From Aeromicrobium phragmitis (GTDB lineage: Bacteria > Actinomycetota > Actinomycetes > Propionibacteriales > Nocardioidaceae), in NCBI RefSeq assembly GCF_003674095.1, contig NZ_RDBF01000005.1, positions 186,001 to 250,000 of the forward strand: a stretch of 64,000 nucleotides of DNA, in the 5' to 3' direction. A model generated the notes under the pieces. That model saw only the letters and a list, made by a program, of their open reading frames with translations, was not told the DNA's origin and searched no databases. The position numbers and the translations under genes were made by a program. Below are positions 9,575-17,865 of the stretch, in pieces; position 1 is the first letter of the stretch; each line of letters starts with the position of its first letter.

Positions 9575-10444
9575 ATGAACGATGCTGTCCAGCATGCCGA
9601 GGAACCGGCGCCGTACGGCGGCGGTCCCACGGCGGATCCGTCCGTCAAGAAGGTGCGGATCCACCACCTGCAGAAGTGGAAGTCCGAGGGTCACCGGTGG
9701 GCCATGCTCACCGCCTACGACCAGGGAGCGGCCACGGTCTTCGACGAGGCGGGCATCCCCGTCCTCCTCGTCGGGGACTCCGCGTCCAACAACGTCTTCG
9801 CCAACGGCACGTCGCTGCCGGTGACCGTCGACGAGCTCATCCCGCTCGCGCGCGCGGTGGCCCGCTCGGCCCGCCGCGCGCTCGTCGTGGCCGACCTGCC
9901 GTTCGGCTCCTACCAGGGCTCGCCGGAGCAGGCCTACGCCACGGCCGTGCGCTTCCTCAAGGAGTCCGAGGTGCAGGCGGTCAAGCTCGAGGGCGGTGTC
10001 GAGATGGTGCCGCAAGTGCGCAAGCTGACCGAGGGCGCCGTGCCCGTCATGGCGCACGTCGGGTTCACGCCGCAGTCCGAGCACGCGCTCGGCGGCTACC
10101 GGGTGCAGGGCCGCGGCGACGCCGCCCAGCGCCTGCTCGACGACGCCCTCGCGATGCAGGAGGCCGGCGCCTTCGCCGTGGTGATGGAGATGGTGCCCGC
10201 TCCCGTCGCGGCCCAGGTCACCGAGGCGCTCGACATCCCGACGATCGGCATCGGCGCGGGCGTCTCGTGCGACGCCCAGGTGCTCGTGTGGCAGGACATG
10301 ATGGGTCTCAACACCGGCCGGTCACCGCGCTTCGTCAAGAAGTACGCCGACCTGCACGGCGTCATGCTCACAGCCGCCCAGGAGTATGCCGCCGATGTCG
10401 CCGCCGGCGCCTTCCCCGGCCCGGAGCACTCCTTCGAGAGCTGA
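9575..10444 (+). CDS. panB: 3-methyl-2-oxobutanoate hydroxymethyltransferase (pantothenate synthesis)
   Basis: PanB transfers a hydroxymethyl group from methylene-THF to ketoisovalerate, giving ketopantoate. The 289-residue protein shows the metal-binding GDSASNNVF, the substrate region VKLEGG and [13 protein letters not shown], and the active-site end [21 protein letters not shown]. An N-terminal extension of about 25 residues precedes the barrel ([23 protein letters not shown]). GGAG precedes the ATG by 8 bases. It is in the glnE-panB neighbourhood conserved in actinobacteria. Confidence 0.96.
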   Translation: MNDAVQHAEEPAPYGGGPTADPSVKKVRIHHLQKWKSEGHRWAMLTAYDQGAATVFDEAGIPVLLVGDSASNNVFANGTSLPVTVDELIPLARAVARSARRALVVADLPFGSYQGSPEQAYATAVRFLKESEVQAVKLEGGVEMVPQVRKLTEGAVPVMAHVGFTPQSEHALGGYRVQGRGDAAQRLLDDALAMQEAGAFAVVMEMVPAPVAAQVTEALDIPTIGIGAGVSCDAQVLVWQDMMGLNTGRSPRFVKKYADLHGVMLTAAQEYAADVAAGAFPGPEHSFES

Positions 10445-10451
10445 GCCCGGT

Positions 10452-10489
10452 ACCCGCTGAGTGTGGGGTGCCGCCCACACTCAGCGGGT
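10452..10489. terminator. Bidirectional terminator between panB and a convergent small gene
   Basis: A perfect 16-bp stem (10452-10467 with 10474-10489) with a 6-base loop lies 8 bases after the panB stop and 3 bases after the convergent small gene's stop, so it can end both transcripts. Confidence 0.75.
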
Positions 10490-10491
10490 TC

Positions 10492-10692
10492 TCACTCGTC
10501 GACGTCGTCGTTCCAGGTCGGATCGTTGTCCCAGGCCTCGTTGCGGGCCTCGGCGATCTCGAGGGCGCGACCGGCTTCCTCGGGGGTGTCGTACGGGCCC
10601 ATGCGATCCGCGCCGCGGCAGCCGTCCTTCCCCTCCACGGTCTGGTGCTTGAAGCAGTAGTAGTACTGGAGTCCGTCGGTGTCACTGCTCAT
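10492..10692 (-). CDS. Small conserved actinobacterial protein (SPOR-like)
   Basis: A 66-residue acidic protein begins MSSDTDGLQYYYCFKHQTVEG and ends in an Asp/Glu tail (NDPTWNDDVDE). The short YYYCFKHQTVE...GPYDTPEEAGRALE pattern resembles small proteins often annotated as SPOR-domain-like in actinobacteria, which would bind peptidoglycan, but it has no signal peptide and is probably cytoplasmic. It lies between panB and map, convergent with panB and divergent from map. Function unknown. Confidence 0.7.
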   Translation of the reverse strand: MSSDTDGLQYYYCFKHQTVEGKDGCRGADRMGPYDTPEEAGRALEIAEARNEAWDNDPTWNDDVDE

Positions 10693-10764
10693 GCCCTCAT
10701 CGTGCCGCAGCGGGCTCCGCTCCGCTCGACGCCCCGGTGACCTGCGCGTCGTTAGAATCGCGCC

Positions 10765-11619
10765 ATGCTCGCTCCCCGGCTTCGTCCTGGCGTCGTGTCC
10801 GCCGAACGCCTCGTACCCGCCCATATCGACCGGCCCGAATACGTGGGTCAGCCGGCTCCCCTGCCCTACCGCGGTCCGCTGGTACGCGACGACGCGACGA
10901 TCGAGGCGATGCGGGTGGCCGGCCGGCTGGCCGCGCAAGCACTGGACGCCGTCGAGGCCGCGATCGCCCCGGGCGTCACCACCGACGAGCTCGACCGGGT
11001 GGCCCACGAGTTCCTCGTCGAGCATGGCGCCTACCCCTCGACCCTCGGTTACCGCGGCTACCCCAAGAGCGTGTGCACGAGCGTCAACGAGGTCATCTGC
11101 CACGGCATCCCGGACGACCGTCCGCTGCTCGACGGTGACATCGTCAACGTCGACATCACGGCCTACGTCGACGGCGTGCACGGCGACACCAACAAGACCT
11201 ACCTCGTCGGCGACGTCGACGAGGAGTCGCGGCTGCTCGTCGAGCGCACCGAGGAATGCCTGCGCCGGGCGATCACGGCGGTCAAGCCTGGTCGGCAGAT
11301 CAATGTCATCGGTCGCGTCATCGAGGCCTACGCGCGGCGCTTCGGGTACGGCGTCGTGCGCGACTTCACCGGACACGGTGTCGGGCCCGCGTTCCACGAC
11401 GGGCTTGTCATCCCGCACTATGACGACCCCCAGGCCGACACCGTCATCGTGCCGGGCATGACGTTCACGATCGAACCGATGCTGACGCTGGGCACGATCG
11501 AGTGGGACCTGTGGGACGACGGATGGACGGCCACGACGCGCGACGGCAAGCGGACGGCCCAGTTCGAGCACACCCTGCTGGTCGCCGAGGACGGGGCCGA
11601 GGTCCTCACCCTGAGCTGA
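10765..11619 (+). CDS. map: Type I methionine aminopeptidase
   Basis: It removes the initiator methionine from nascent proteins. The 284-residue pita-bread-fold enzyme shows all metal ligands: two Asp in [18 protein letters not shown], His in [13 protein letters not shown], Glu in TIEPMLT and Glu in QFEHTLL. The roughly 40-residue N-terminal extension with a proline-rich linker (IDRPEYVG...PYRGP) is typical of actinobacterial MapB-type enzymes. It is monocistronic and ends at the hairpin 11627-11660. Confidence 0.95.
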   Translation: MLAPRLRPGVVSAERLVPAHIDRPEYVGQPAPLPYRGPLVRDDATIEAMRVAGRLAAQALDAVEAAIAPGVTTDELDRVAHEFLVEHGAYPSTLGYRGYPKSVCTSVNEVICHGIPDDRPLLDGDIVNVDITAYVDGVHGDTNKTYLVGDVDEESRLLVERTEECLRRAITAVKPGRQINVIGRVIEAYARRFGYGVVRDFTGHGVGPAFHDGLVIPHYDDPQADTVIVPGMTFTIEPMLTLGTIEWDLWDDGWTATTRDGKRTAQFEHTLLVAEDGAEVLTLS

Positions 11620-11626
11620 CACGCGC

Positions 11627-11660
11627 GAGCCCCCGCCCGTCCTCGGACAAGCGGGGGCTC
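11627..11660. terminator. Bidirectional terminator between map and aldo-keto reductase
   Basis: GAGCCCCCGC (11627-11636) pairs perfectly with GCGGGGGCTC (11651-11660) around a 14-base loop, midway between the convergent stops. Confidence 0.75.
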
Positions 11661-11670
11661 AACGCTGTGG

Positions 11671-12510
11671 TCAGGCGGGGATGTAGTCGAACGAGTCCGG
11701 GTCGGGGCCGATCCGGCGTCCTTCGTCGAGCGCCGAGATCGACCCCATGTCCGCCTCGGACAGCTCGAAATCGAAGACGTCGAAGTTCTGCCGCACGCGC
11801 TCGATCGACGACGCCTTCGGGAAGACGATGTCGCCGCGCTGCAGGTGCCAGCGCAGGGCGACCTGCGAGGGCGCCCGGCCGATCGCCTCGGCGATCTGCG
11901 TGACCGCCGGGTTGGACAGGATCTGCCCCTGAGCCAGCGGCGACCACGCCTCGGTCGCGATGCCGTGCTCGGCGTTGACCGCGCGCAGATCGTCCTGCGT
12001 GAAGAACGGGTGCACCTCGATCTGGTTCACCGCGGGGACCACCTCGGTCTCGTCGAGCAGCCGGCGCAGGTGATGGGCGTTGAAGTTCGAGACGCCGATC
12101 GCGCGGGTCTTGCCCGACCGGTAGACCTCCTCCATCGCCTTCCACGTCTCGACGTAGTCGATGTCGATCGTGGGCAGCGGCCAGTGGATGAGGAAGAGGT
12201 CGAGCCGCTCGAGCCCGAGACGGTCCAGCGACTCGTCGAGCGAAGCGGCGACCCGCTCGGGCGCGTGGTTGTTGTTGTTGAGCTTGCTGGTGACGAACAC
12301 GTCCTCGGGAGCGAGCCCGGCGGCCGCGATCGCCGCACCGACGCCTTCCTCGTTGCCGTACATCTGCGCGGTGTCGATGTGCCGGTAGCCGACCTCCAAC
12401 GCCTCGGCGACGCGATCCTGGGCGTCCTCCGGCGGGATCTGCCACGTTCCGAACCCGAACTGGGGGATCTCGACACCGTTGTTGAGCGTGATCTGGGGAA
12501 CTGAAGCCAT
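11671..12510 (-). CDS. Aldo/keto reductase
   Basis: A 279-residue NADPH-dependent barrel enzyme of the 2,5-diketo-D-gluconate reductase type. The catalytic tetrad is visible: Asp and Tyr in GYRHIDTAQMYGNEEGVG, Lys in VTSKLNN and His in FLIHWPLP. The C-terminal cofactor loop reads VFPKASSIERVRQN. The start MASVPQITLNNG at 12510 matches the family; a longer frame to 12546 has no family support. It reduces aldehydes or ketones; the physiological substrate cannot be read from sequence. Confidence 0.93.
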   Translation of the reverse strand: MASVPQITLNNGVEIPQFGFGTWQIPPEDAQDRVAEALEVGYRHIDTAQMYGNEEGVGAAIAAAGLAPEDVFVTSKLNNNNHAPERVAASLDESLDRLGLERLDLFLIHWPLPTIDIDYVETWKAMEEVYRSGKTRAIGVSNFNAHHLRRLLDETEVVPAVNQIEVHPFFTQDDLRAVNAEHGIATEAWSPLAQGQILSNPAVTQIAEAIGRAPSQVALRWHLQRGDIVFPKASSIERVRQNFDVFDFELSEADMGSISALDEGRRIGPDPDSFDYIPA

Positions 12511-12594
12511 ACGTGCGACGCTAGCGCGGCCGCACCTCGAGGGCACCTCGGCGAGACGGTGACGGTTCTCTCGCGCCGACGGGGGAATACGGTG

Positions 12595-13206
12595 TCAGTC
12601 GCCGAGCAGCCCGGCGCAGACCGTCGCGGCAGCCGCTGCATCGCCGCGGATGATCGCCTCGGCGAGCAGCTCGAGCCGGTCCCGCAGCTCGGGTGTGTCG
12701 GCCGGCGCCGGCGCATGGGCGGACAGGGTGTCGTCCAGCTCGGCGAGCAGGGGCGACTCTGCGAGCCGCCGGACGCATCGCCACGTGTGCTCGAAGGTGC
12801 GCGGCCGCCCGTCGTCGGCGAGCATCGCGAGGCGCAGCGAGGCCTGCGGATGGACGGCGGCGGCCCGGGCGATCCCGGCGAGCATGGCCTCGCGGGCGGC
12901 GATCAGCTCGGCGCGAGGGCGCGTGTCGACGCTCGACAGCAGCGTGCTCGGGCCGGACTCCGCGCTCTCGCGGACCAGCGCACCGACACCGTGCCGCACC
13001 TCGATGCGGCCCTTGGTCTCGAGGGCCGCGAGCGCTCGAGACAGCGTCGCCCGGCTGACCCCGAGTTCGGCGGCCAGCTGTCGTTCGGGCGGGAGCCGGT
13101 CGCCGCCGACGAGTCCCTGAGCCTCGATGAAGTCGGAGATGTGGGCGGCCAGGCTCTCGTAGAGGCGTTCGCGGCGAACGGGCGGCAGCTTGGCACGGTC
13201 GGGCAT
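12595..13206 (-). CDS. GntR-family regulator (FadR-like)
   Basis: The 203-residue protein has an N-terminal winged helix (residues about 10-75: LYESLAAHISDFIEAQGL, LPPERQLAAELGVSRATLSRAL) and a helical C-terminal FCD-like effector domain. It is divergent from the MatC-like carrier with a 93-bp gap containing a 13-bp palindrome, so it probably controls uptake of the carrier's substrate. The effector would be an organic acid by analogy with FCD regulators; this is inference. Confidence 0.88.
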   Translation of the reverse strand: MPDRAKLPPVRRERLYESLAAHISDFIEAQGLVGGDRLPPERQLAAELGVSRATLSRALAALETKGRIEVRHGVGALVRESAESGPSTLLSSVDTRPRAELIAAREAMLAGIARAAAVHPQASLRLAMLADDGRPRTFEHTWRCVRRLAESPLLAELDDTLSAHAPAPADTPELRDRLELLAEAIIRGDAAAAATVCAGLLGD

Positions 13207-13242
13207 GGCGACATGCTATAGAACCCGACCCGCAGTGGACAG

Positions 13243-13255
13243 GTGGCTCAGCCAC
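13243..13255. promoter_or_regulatory. Palindromic operator candidate, GntR/MatC gap
   Basis: GTGGCT-C-AGCCAC is a perfect 6-1-6 inverted repeat centred between the divergent starts at 13206 and 13300. FCD-type GntR regulators usually bind short palindromes of this kind. Confidence 0.4.
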
Positions 13256-13299
13256 AGCTAGGCTCCCCGAGTTGAGACTTCGATCACATCAGGAGAGTT

Positions 13300-14655
13300 A
13301 TGTCCCACGAGCTGATCGCGTTAGCCGTGCTCGCGATTGTCTTCCTCGTCGCCACCGTCCGGGGCGTCAACATGGGCGCCCTGGCCTTGGTGGCCTCGTT
13401 CGTCGTCGGTCTCGCGGTCTATGACGCCACCACCGACGACGTGCTGGCGGGCTTTCCCAGCGACCTGTTCGTCATCCTCGTCGGCGTCACGTACCTGTTC
13501 GCGCTCGCGAAGAACAACGGCACGGTCGACTGGATCGTGCACGCCGCCGTGCGGGCCGTAGGCGGGCGAGTCGCGCTCGTGCCGTGGGCGATGTTCGCCG
13601 TGTGCGCCGCCGTGACGTCCATCGGCGCGGTGAGCCCTGCGGCGGTCGCGATCGTCGCGCCCGTGGCGATGGGCTTCGCTCTCCGGTACCAGATTCACCC
13701 GGTCCTCATGGGGATGATGGTGGTGCAGGGCGCCACCGCCGGCAGCTTCTCCCCCATCGGGATCTTCGGCTCGATCACCAACGGCGTCGTCGAGAGCAAC
13801 GATCTTCCCGGCAACCAGGGCGTGCTGTTCGCCACGACGTTCGCGGCGGCCACCTTGATCGCGGTCATCACCTACCTCGCCTTCGGCGGACGTCAGCTCA
13901 TCGGCCGCGGTCGCGACGAAGCCGCCGTGGGCGCGATGGGCGCGGAGGCCGAGCGCACGTCCCGCGAGGCGACGCATGCCGCCACGCGTCAGACGCCGCA
14001 CTCGGCCGTCGAGGCCCGCCGCGGCTCCTCCGACCCGGAGGACGCCGATGACGCAACCCGGCTCACCCCCCAACGGTGGCTCACGCTCTTCGGTCTCCTC
14101 GCGCTCATGGTGGGTGCGCTCGGGTTCGACCTCGATGTCGGCTTCACCGCGCTGACCATCGCCGTGGCGCTGACTCTCGCGTTCCCCGCATCGGCCAAGG
14201 GCGCCGTCGAGAAGATCAGCTGGGGCACCGTCCTGCTCATCGGCGGCATCGTCACCTACGTGTCGCTGCTGGAGAACCAGGGCGTCGTGCAGTGGCTCGG
14301 CGACGGTGTCGCGGGAGTGGGCGCTCCCCTGGTCGCGGCGCTCCTGATCTGCCTCATCGGCTCGGTCGTGTCGGCGTTCGCCTCGACCACCGGCATCATC
14401 GGCGCGCTCATCCCGCTCGCCGTGCCGTTCCTGCTCACCGAACAGGTCAACGCCATCACGCTCATCGCGGCCTTGGCGATCTCGAGTTCGGTCGTCGACT
14501 GCAGCCCGTTCTCCACCAACGGCGCCCTCGTCGTCGCCAATGCCGAGCCCGACCAGCGCGAGCTGGTGTTCAAGCGGCTCATGCAGTGGGGCATGAGCAT
14601 CGTCGTGGTGGCGCCGCTCGTCGCCTGGGCGCTGCTGGTGGTCCCGACGGCCTGA
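13300..14655 (+). CDS. MatC-like dicarboxylate (malonate-type) carrier, SLC13-like permease
   Basis: The 451-residue membrane protein has about 11-12 hydrophobic segments in two halves. The first half contains YLFALAKNNGTVDWIVHAA and GSFSPIGIFGSITNGVVE; the second repeats the pattern with FASTTGIIGALIPLAVPFL and SSVVDCSPFSTNGALVV. A hydrophilic loop at about residues 205-255 separates them. This matches the dicarboxylate carrier MatC family. The substrate, probably malonate or a C4-dicarboxylate, is inferred. It follows AGGAGAG at 13289 and is divergent from the GntR regulator. Confidence 0.8.
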   Translation: MSHELIALAVLAIVFLVATVRGVNMGALALVASFVVGLAVYDATTDDVLAGFPSDLFVILVGVTYLFALAKNNGTVDWIVHAAVRAVGGRVALVPWAMFAVCAAVTSIGAVSPAAVAIVAPVAMGFALRYQIHPVLMGMMVVQGATAGSFSPIGIFGSITNGVVESNDLPGNQGVLFATTFAAATLIAVITYLAFGGRQLIGRGRDEAAVGAMGAEAERTSREATHAATRQTPHSAVEARRGSSDPEDADDATRLTPQRWLTLFGLLALMVGALGFDLDVGFTALTIAVALTLAFPASAKGAVEKISWGTVLLIGGIVTYVSLLENQGVVQWLGDGVAGVGAPLVAALLICLIGSVVSAFASTTGIIGALIPLAVPFLLTEQVNAITLIAALAISSSVVDCSPFSTNGALVVANAEPDQRELVFKRLMQWGMSIVVVAPLVAWALLVVPTA

Positions 14656-14711
14656 GCCCCGGACGCGGCGGGCCCGGACGACCGGGCTCGCCGCAGAGGT
14701 GCGGGCGAAAG

Positions 14712-15105
14712 GCGAATGAGCCGGCCTGTAAGCCGGATTCTGTCCTCGCGTCGAGCGCGAGGGGCGGCCATCCATCTGGGGCGCGCATTGCTGCACGCCT
14801 CGGTGCGACCTACCCGCTGACCTCGGACGAGCAGCCCGTCAGCGCAGGCCCGAAGGCCCTCTTGGTCTTGCTCCCGGTGGGGTTTACCGAGCCGCGACGG
14901 TCACCCGCCGCGCTGGTGAGCTCTTACCTCACCGTTTCACCCTTACCCGCACCTTCGTCCGAGGACGAAGGCCGCTGGCGGTTTGCTTTCTGTGGCACTG
15001 TCCCGCACGTCGCCGTGGGTGGCGGTTAGCCACCACCGTGCTCTGTGGAGTCCGGACTTTCCTCGACACCTCGCGGTGCCGCGACCGCCCGGCCGACTCA
15101 TTCGC
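14712..15105 (-). ncRNA. rnpB: RNase P RNA (class A)
   Basis: The catalytic RNA of RNase P trims tRNA 5' ends. Read on the minus strand it opens with GCGAATGAG and closes with CTCATTCGC, forming P1. It contains the conserved GAGGAAAGTCCGGACTCCA segment (complement near 15044-15065), a 3' block with ACCTACC-like CR-IV/V complement (GGTAGGTC near 14810) and the end GAATCCGGCTTAC (complement near 14728-14740). About 394 nt, the usual class A size. Ends are placed from P1 pairing, so they may be off by a few bases. Confidence 0.95.
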
Positions 15106-15171
15106 ATCCTCGATCCTACGCGTGAGACCCACCTCACGGTGCACCGCGGGCGGACGCTCTGCTAACGTGGC

Positions 15172-15272
15172 GAGCCGAAAGGGAGTAGTCCCCAATCGCT
15201 GCGTCGACATACTGAACGACCTCGGTCGATCCGGTGCAGCGGGCCAGTCACCTGGCGGACGAGACTTTCGAC
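15172..15272 (+). promoter_or_regulatory. yybP-ykoY manganese riboswitch
   Basis: The aptamer begins CGAAAGGGAGTAGTCCCC at about 15175 and closes with GGACGAGACTTTCG at about 15258-15271, the two conserved strands of the Mn2+-sensing yybP-ykoY class, with P1 formed by CGAAAG/CTTTCG. It sits directly before a UPF0016/GDT1 exporter, the classic target. Mn2+ binding should favour readthrough of the downstream terminator. Confidence 0.88.
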
Positions 15273-15317
15273 CGGACCGTGGTACGACGACGAGCCGGTC
15301 GAGGACTCGTCACCGCG

Positions 15318-15350
15318 GCTCTTCGTCCAGCTCGGACGAGGAGCTTTTTT
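15318..15350 (+). terminator. Riboswitch terminator hairpin that also covers the exporter SD
   Basis: GCTCTTCGTCC (15318-15328) pairs with GGACGAGGAGC (15334-15344) through 11 base pairs including one G-U, followed by TTTTTT (15345-15350). The 3' arm carries the GAGGAG ribosome binding site for the ATG at 15352, only 1 base after the U-tract. Confidence 0.85.
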
Positions 15351-15351
15351 C

Positions 15352-15933
15352 ATGTGGGACGCCCTGGTGCTGAGCACCGTCGTCATCTTCGTCGCCGAAC
15401 TGGGCGACAAGAGCCAGCTCATGGCGATGACCTTCGCCTCGCGCTACCGCGCGCGAGACGTCCTCGTGGGCATCACCATCGCCACGGCGATCGTGCACCT
15501 CGCCTCGGTGGCGATCGGCTTCTGGATCGGCGAGGCCTTCGCCGACTACCAGGGCTGGATCGCGATCGCTGCCGGCCTCGCGTTCCTGGGCTTCGCCGCC
15601 TGGACCTTGCGCGGCGACGAGCTCACCGAGGACGAGGCCGCCAAGGCCAGGGCGAGCACGGGCGCGGCGCTCTTGGCGGTCGGCTTCGCCTTCTTCCTCG
15701 CCGAGCTGGGTGACAAGACGATGCTCGCCACCATCACCCTGGCCGTCCGCGAGGATTGGTTTGGCACCTGGATCGGCAGCACCATCGGCATGGTCGCGGC
15801 GGACGCTCTGGCGATCGTCGTCGGTGCCGTGCTCGGCCGCCACCTGCCCGAGCGCCTGATCCGCTACGTCGCCGCTGCCGCGTTCGCGGTGTTCGCCGTC
15901 CTCCTCCTCGTCGAGGGCGTCCGAGCGGTCTGA
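15352..15933 (+). CDS. TMEM165/GDT1 (UPF0016) family manganese/calcium exporter
   Basis: The 193-residue membrane protein has six predicted helices and both signature motifs of the family, ELGDKSQ near residue 16 and ELGDKT near residue 120, which form the cation site. Family members in bacteria (MneA, and the functional analogue MntP) export Mn2+ to prevent toxicity. The Mn riboswitch directly upstream supports manganese as the substrate here. The ATG follows the terminator's GAGGAG by 7 bases. Confidence 0.92.
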   Translation: MWDALVLSTVVIFVAELGDKSQLMAMTFASRYRARDVLVGITIATAIVHLASVAIGFWIGEAFADYQGWIAIAAGLAFLGFAAWTLRGDELTEDEAAKARASTGAALLAVGFAFFLAELGDKTMLATITLAVREDWFGTWIGSTIGMVAADALAIVVGAVLGRHLPERLIRYVAAAAFAVFAVLLLVEGVRAV

Positions 15934-15943
15934 TCGCTCCTGA

Positions 15944-15985
15944 CGTCATACGTTCTGTGGGTCAGCGGCCACCAAACGTATGACG
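15944..15985. repeat. Dispersed inverted repeat, copy 1
   Basis: CGTCATACGTT (15944-15954) is repeated inverted as AACGTATGACG (15975-15985) across 20 bases, followed by a shared GCTAGAAGG-like tail. A closely matching element lies at 32151-32204 and a single arm at 20433-20443. Confidence 0.6.
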
Positions 15986-16023
15986 CTAGAAGGGCCGGGC
16001 GGGCGGGTCGGTAGGGTCGACGG

Positions 16024-16782
16024 GTGCTCATCCTGCTTCCCCCGTCCGAAGGCAAGACCCGGCCCGAGCAGGGGCCCGCGCTCGATCTCGCGACGCTGAG
16101 CCTCCCCGAGCTCAACCCCACCCGCGAGCAGCTGCTGCGGACGCTGATCCGGGTCAGCGCCGGAAGTCCGCGCCGGGCGATGGAGGTGCTGGGGCTGGGT
16201 CCCACCCAGGCCGACGCGCTCCCCCGTAACGCGAGCCTGCGCGAGGAGCCGACCGCGCGGGCCGATGCGGTCTACACGGGCGTGCTGTTCGACAACCTCG
16301 ATCCGGGCAGCTTCGACGAGGCTGTCCGCGACCGCGCGGACAGCACGGTGGCGATCGCGTCGGCGCTGTTCGGCCTGGTGCGACCGAGTGATCACATCCC
16401 GGCCTACCGGCTCTCCGGCTCGGTCACCCTGCCGCGGCTGGGCACCGTCGCCAGCCGCTGGAAGCCGCACCTACCGGGGGCGATCGAGCGCCTCGCCGAC
16501 GGCCGGCTCGTGGTGGATCTGCGGTCCGGCACCTACGTCAACCTCGGCGCTCCCCCGCGCGACGTTCCTGGCGCGACGATGCGCGTGCTGCACGAGAAGG
16601 ACGGCAAGCGGTCGGTCGTCAGCCACTTCAACAAGGCGACCAAGGGGCGCGTGGCGCGTCAACTCCTCGCCGAGGAGGTGAACGCGAGCACCCCCGACGA
16701 CCTCGCCGATGCGCTCCGCGACCTCGGCTGGACCGTGGAGGTCGAGAAGAACCGGCTCGACCTGATCGTCAGCGAGCTCTGA
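16024..16782 (+). CDS. yaaA: Peroxide stress protein YaaA
   Basis: The 252-residue DUF328/UPF0246 protein starts MLILLPPSEGKTRP, the family hallmark, and carries FNKATKGRVARQLL near the C-terminus. YaaA proteins bind DNA through a HhH-like element and limit intracellular iron during hydrogen peroxide stress in E. coli. Full-length. Its end is 3 bases from the convergent RNase H/phosphatase stop. Confidence 0.93.
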   Translation: MLILLPPSEGKTRPEQGPALDLATLSLPELNPTREQLLRTLIRVSAGSPRRAMEVLGLGPTQADALPRNASLREEPTARADAVYTGVLFDNLDPGSFDEAVRDRADSTVAIASALFGLVRPSDHIPAYRLSGSVTLPRLGTVASRWKPHLPGAIERLADGRLVVDLRSGTYVNLGAPPRDVPGATMRVLHEKDGKRSVVSHFNKATKGRVARQLLAEEVNASTPDDLADALRDLGWTVEVEKNRLDLIVSEL

Positions 16783-16785
16783 CGC

Positions 16786-17865
16786 CTACGGGACGGCGTT
16801 GAAGGAGCGGAGGCTCGCGTTGCCGTCGGGCCACCACGCCACCGTGGAGATCGACGCCGGCGCGAGCTCCATCCGGTAGATCGCAGTGATCGGTGCGCCG
16901 AGCGCGAGCCCCACGAGCATCTTGATCGGGGTGACGTGGGTGACCGCGACGACGGTCTTGCCCGCGTACTGCTCCAGCAACCGGTCACGCGTCGCGGTGA
17001 CCCGCTCCAGCACGACGTCGAAGGCCTCGCCGCCGGGTGGAGCGACGGCCGTCGAACCGAGCCAAGCCGTGACCTCGTTCGGCCAGCGCTCCTGGATCTC
17101 GGCGAAGGTGTAGCCGTCCCACTCACCGAACGACGTCTCGGCCAGGCCCTCGTCCACGGCCACCTCGAGTCCCAGGCGACGGCAGACGTGATCGGCGGTC
17201 TCGCGGGTCCGACGCAAGGGCGAGGCCACCACCGCGTCCGCTCCCCCGTGCTCGTCGATCCACGCGGCCGCTCGCGCCGCCTGTTCGTGACCGACCTCGG
17301 TGAGCTCGGGGTCGGAGGTCCCCATGCCGCTGAACGCCTTGCGCTCGGTGAACGGCGTCACGCCGTGCCGCACGAGGATCAGCGTGGTCGGCTCTCCGGT
17401 CCCGGCGCTCCAGCCCCGTGCGGGTGCCCACACGACATCGGTCGTCGCGTCGGGGAGCTTGCCGTCGAGCGCGGCGTTCACCAGCGCGTCCGCGGCCTTG
17501 TTGTCGTCCCGGGGGACCCAGGTCCAGGTGATCGGCAGCAGCTCGCGGACGATGACCTGCGCTTCGAGCGCGAGCGGCTTCATGTCCGGGTGGTTGATCT
17601 TCCAGCGCCCGGACATCTGCTCGATGACCAGCTTGGAGTCCATCCGGACCTCGACCTGCGCGTCGGGCGTGTGCTCGCGCGCCAACTCCAGGCCAGCGAT
17701 CAGAGCGCGGTACTCGGCGACGTTGTTCGTGGCCGTGCCGATCACCTCGCCACGCTGGGCGATCACCGCGCCACTGGTCGCATCGCGCAGCACCGCACCC
17801 AAGGCCGCCGGGCCGGGGTTGCCACGCGATCCACCGTCGGCCTCGACGATGACGCGCGGCGTCAC
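16786..17865 (-). CDS. Bifunctional RNase H / acid (alpha-ribazole-type) phosphatase
   Basis: The 359-residue fusion has an N-terminal RNase HI domain with the DEDD residues (VEADGGSRGNPGPAALG, NVAEYRALIAGL, RMDSKLVIE, RDDNKAADAL) and a C-terminal histidine phosphatase (LVRHGVTPFT, SPLRRTRETAD, ETSFGEWDGY, VTHVTPIKML). It cleaves RNA in RNA/DNA hybrids and dephosphorylates a small substrate, possibly a cobalamin precursor. This is the M. tuberculosis Rv2228c arrangement. The GTG at 17865 overlaps the stop of the upstream gene (GTGA), so translation is coupled; a longer frame to 17904 lies inside that gene. Confidence 0.93.
   Translation of the reverse strand: MTPRVIVEADGGSRGNPGPAALGAVLRDATSGAVIAQRGEVIGTATNNVAEYRALIAGLELAREHTPDAQVEVRMDSKLVIEQMSGRWKINHPDMKPLALEAQVIVRELLPITWTWVPRDDNKAADALVNAALDGKLPDATTDVVWAPARGWSAGTGEPTTLILVRHGVTPFTERKAFSGMGTSDPELTEVGHEQAARAAAWIDEHGGADAVVASPLRRTRETADHVCRRLGLEVAVDEGLAETSFGEWDGYTFAEIQERWPNEVTAWLGSTAVAPPGGEAFDVVLERVTATRDRLLEQYAGKTVVAVTHVTPIKMLVGLALGAPITAIYRMELAPASISTVAWWPDGNASLRSFNAVP

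Noticed and set aside
7724..10084. Open frame of 786 codons on the - strand
   Set aside because: It spans nadE and panB antisense without any recognisable motif.
10452..10489. Possible small RNA
   Set aside because: The perfect hairpin is fully explained as a bidirectional terminator between convergent genes.
8374..10740. Open frame of 788 codons on the + strand
   Set aside because: It is an out-of-frame shadow of nadE and panB, dominated by Arg/Ala/Gly.
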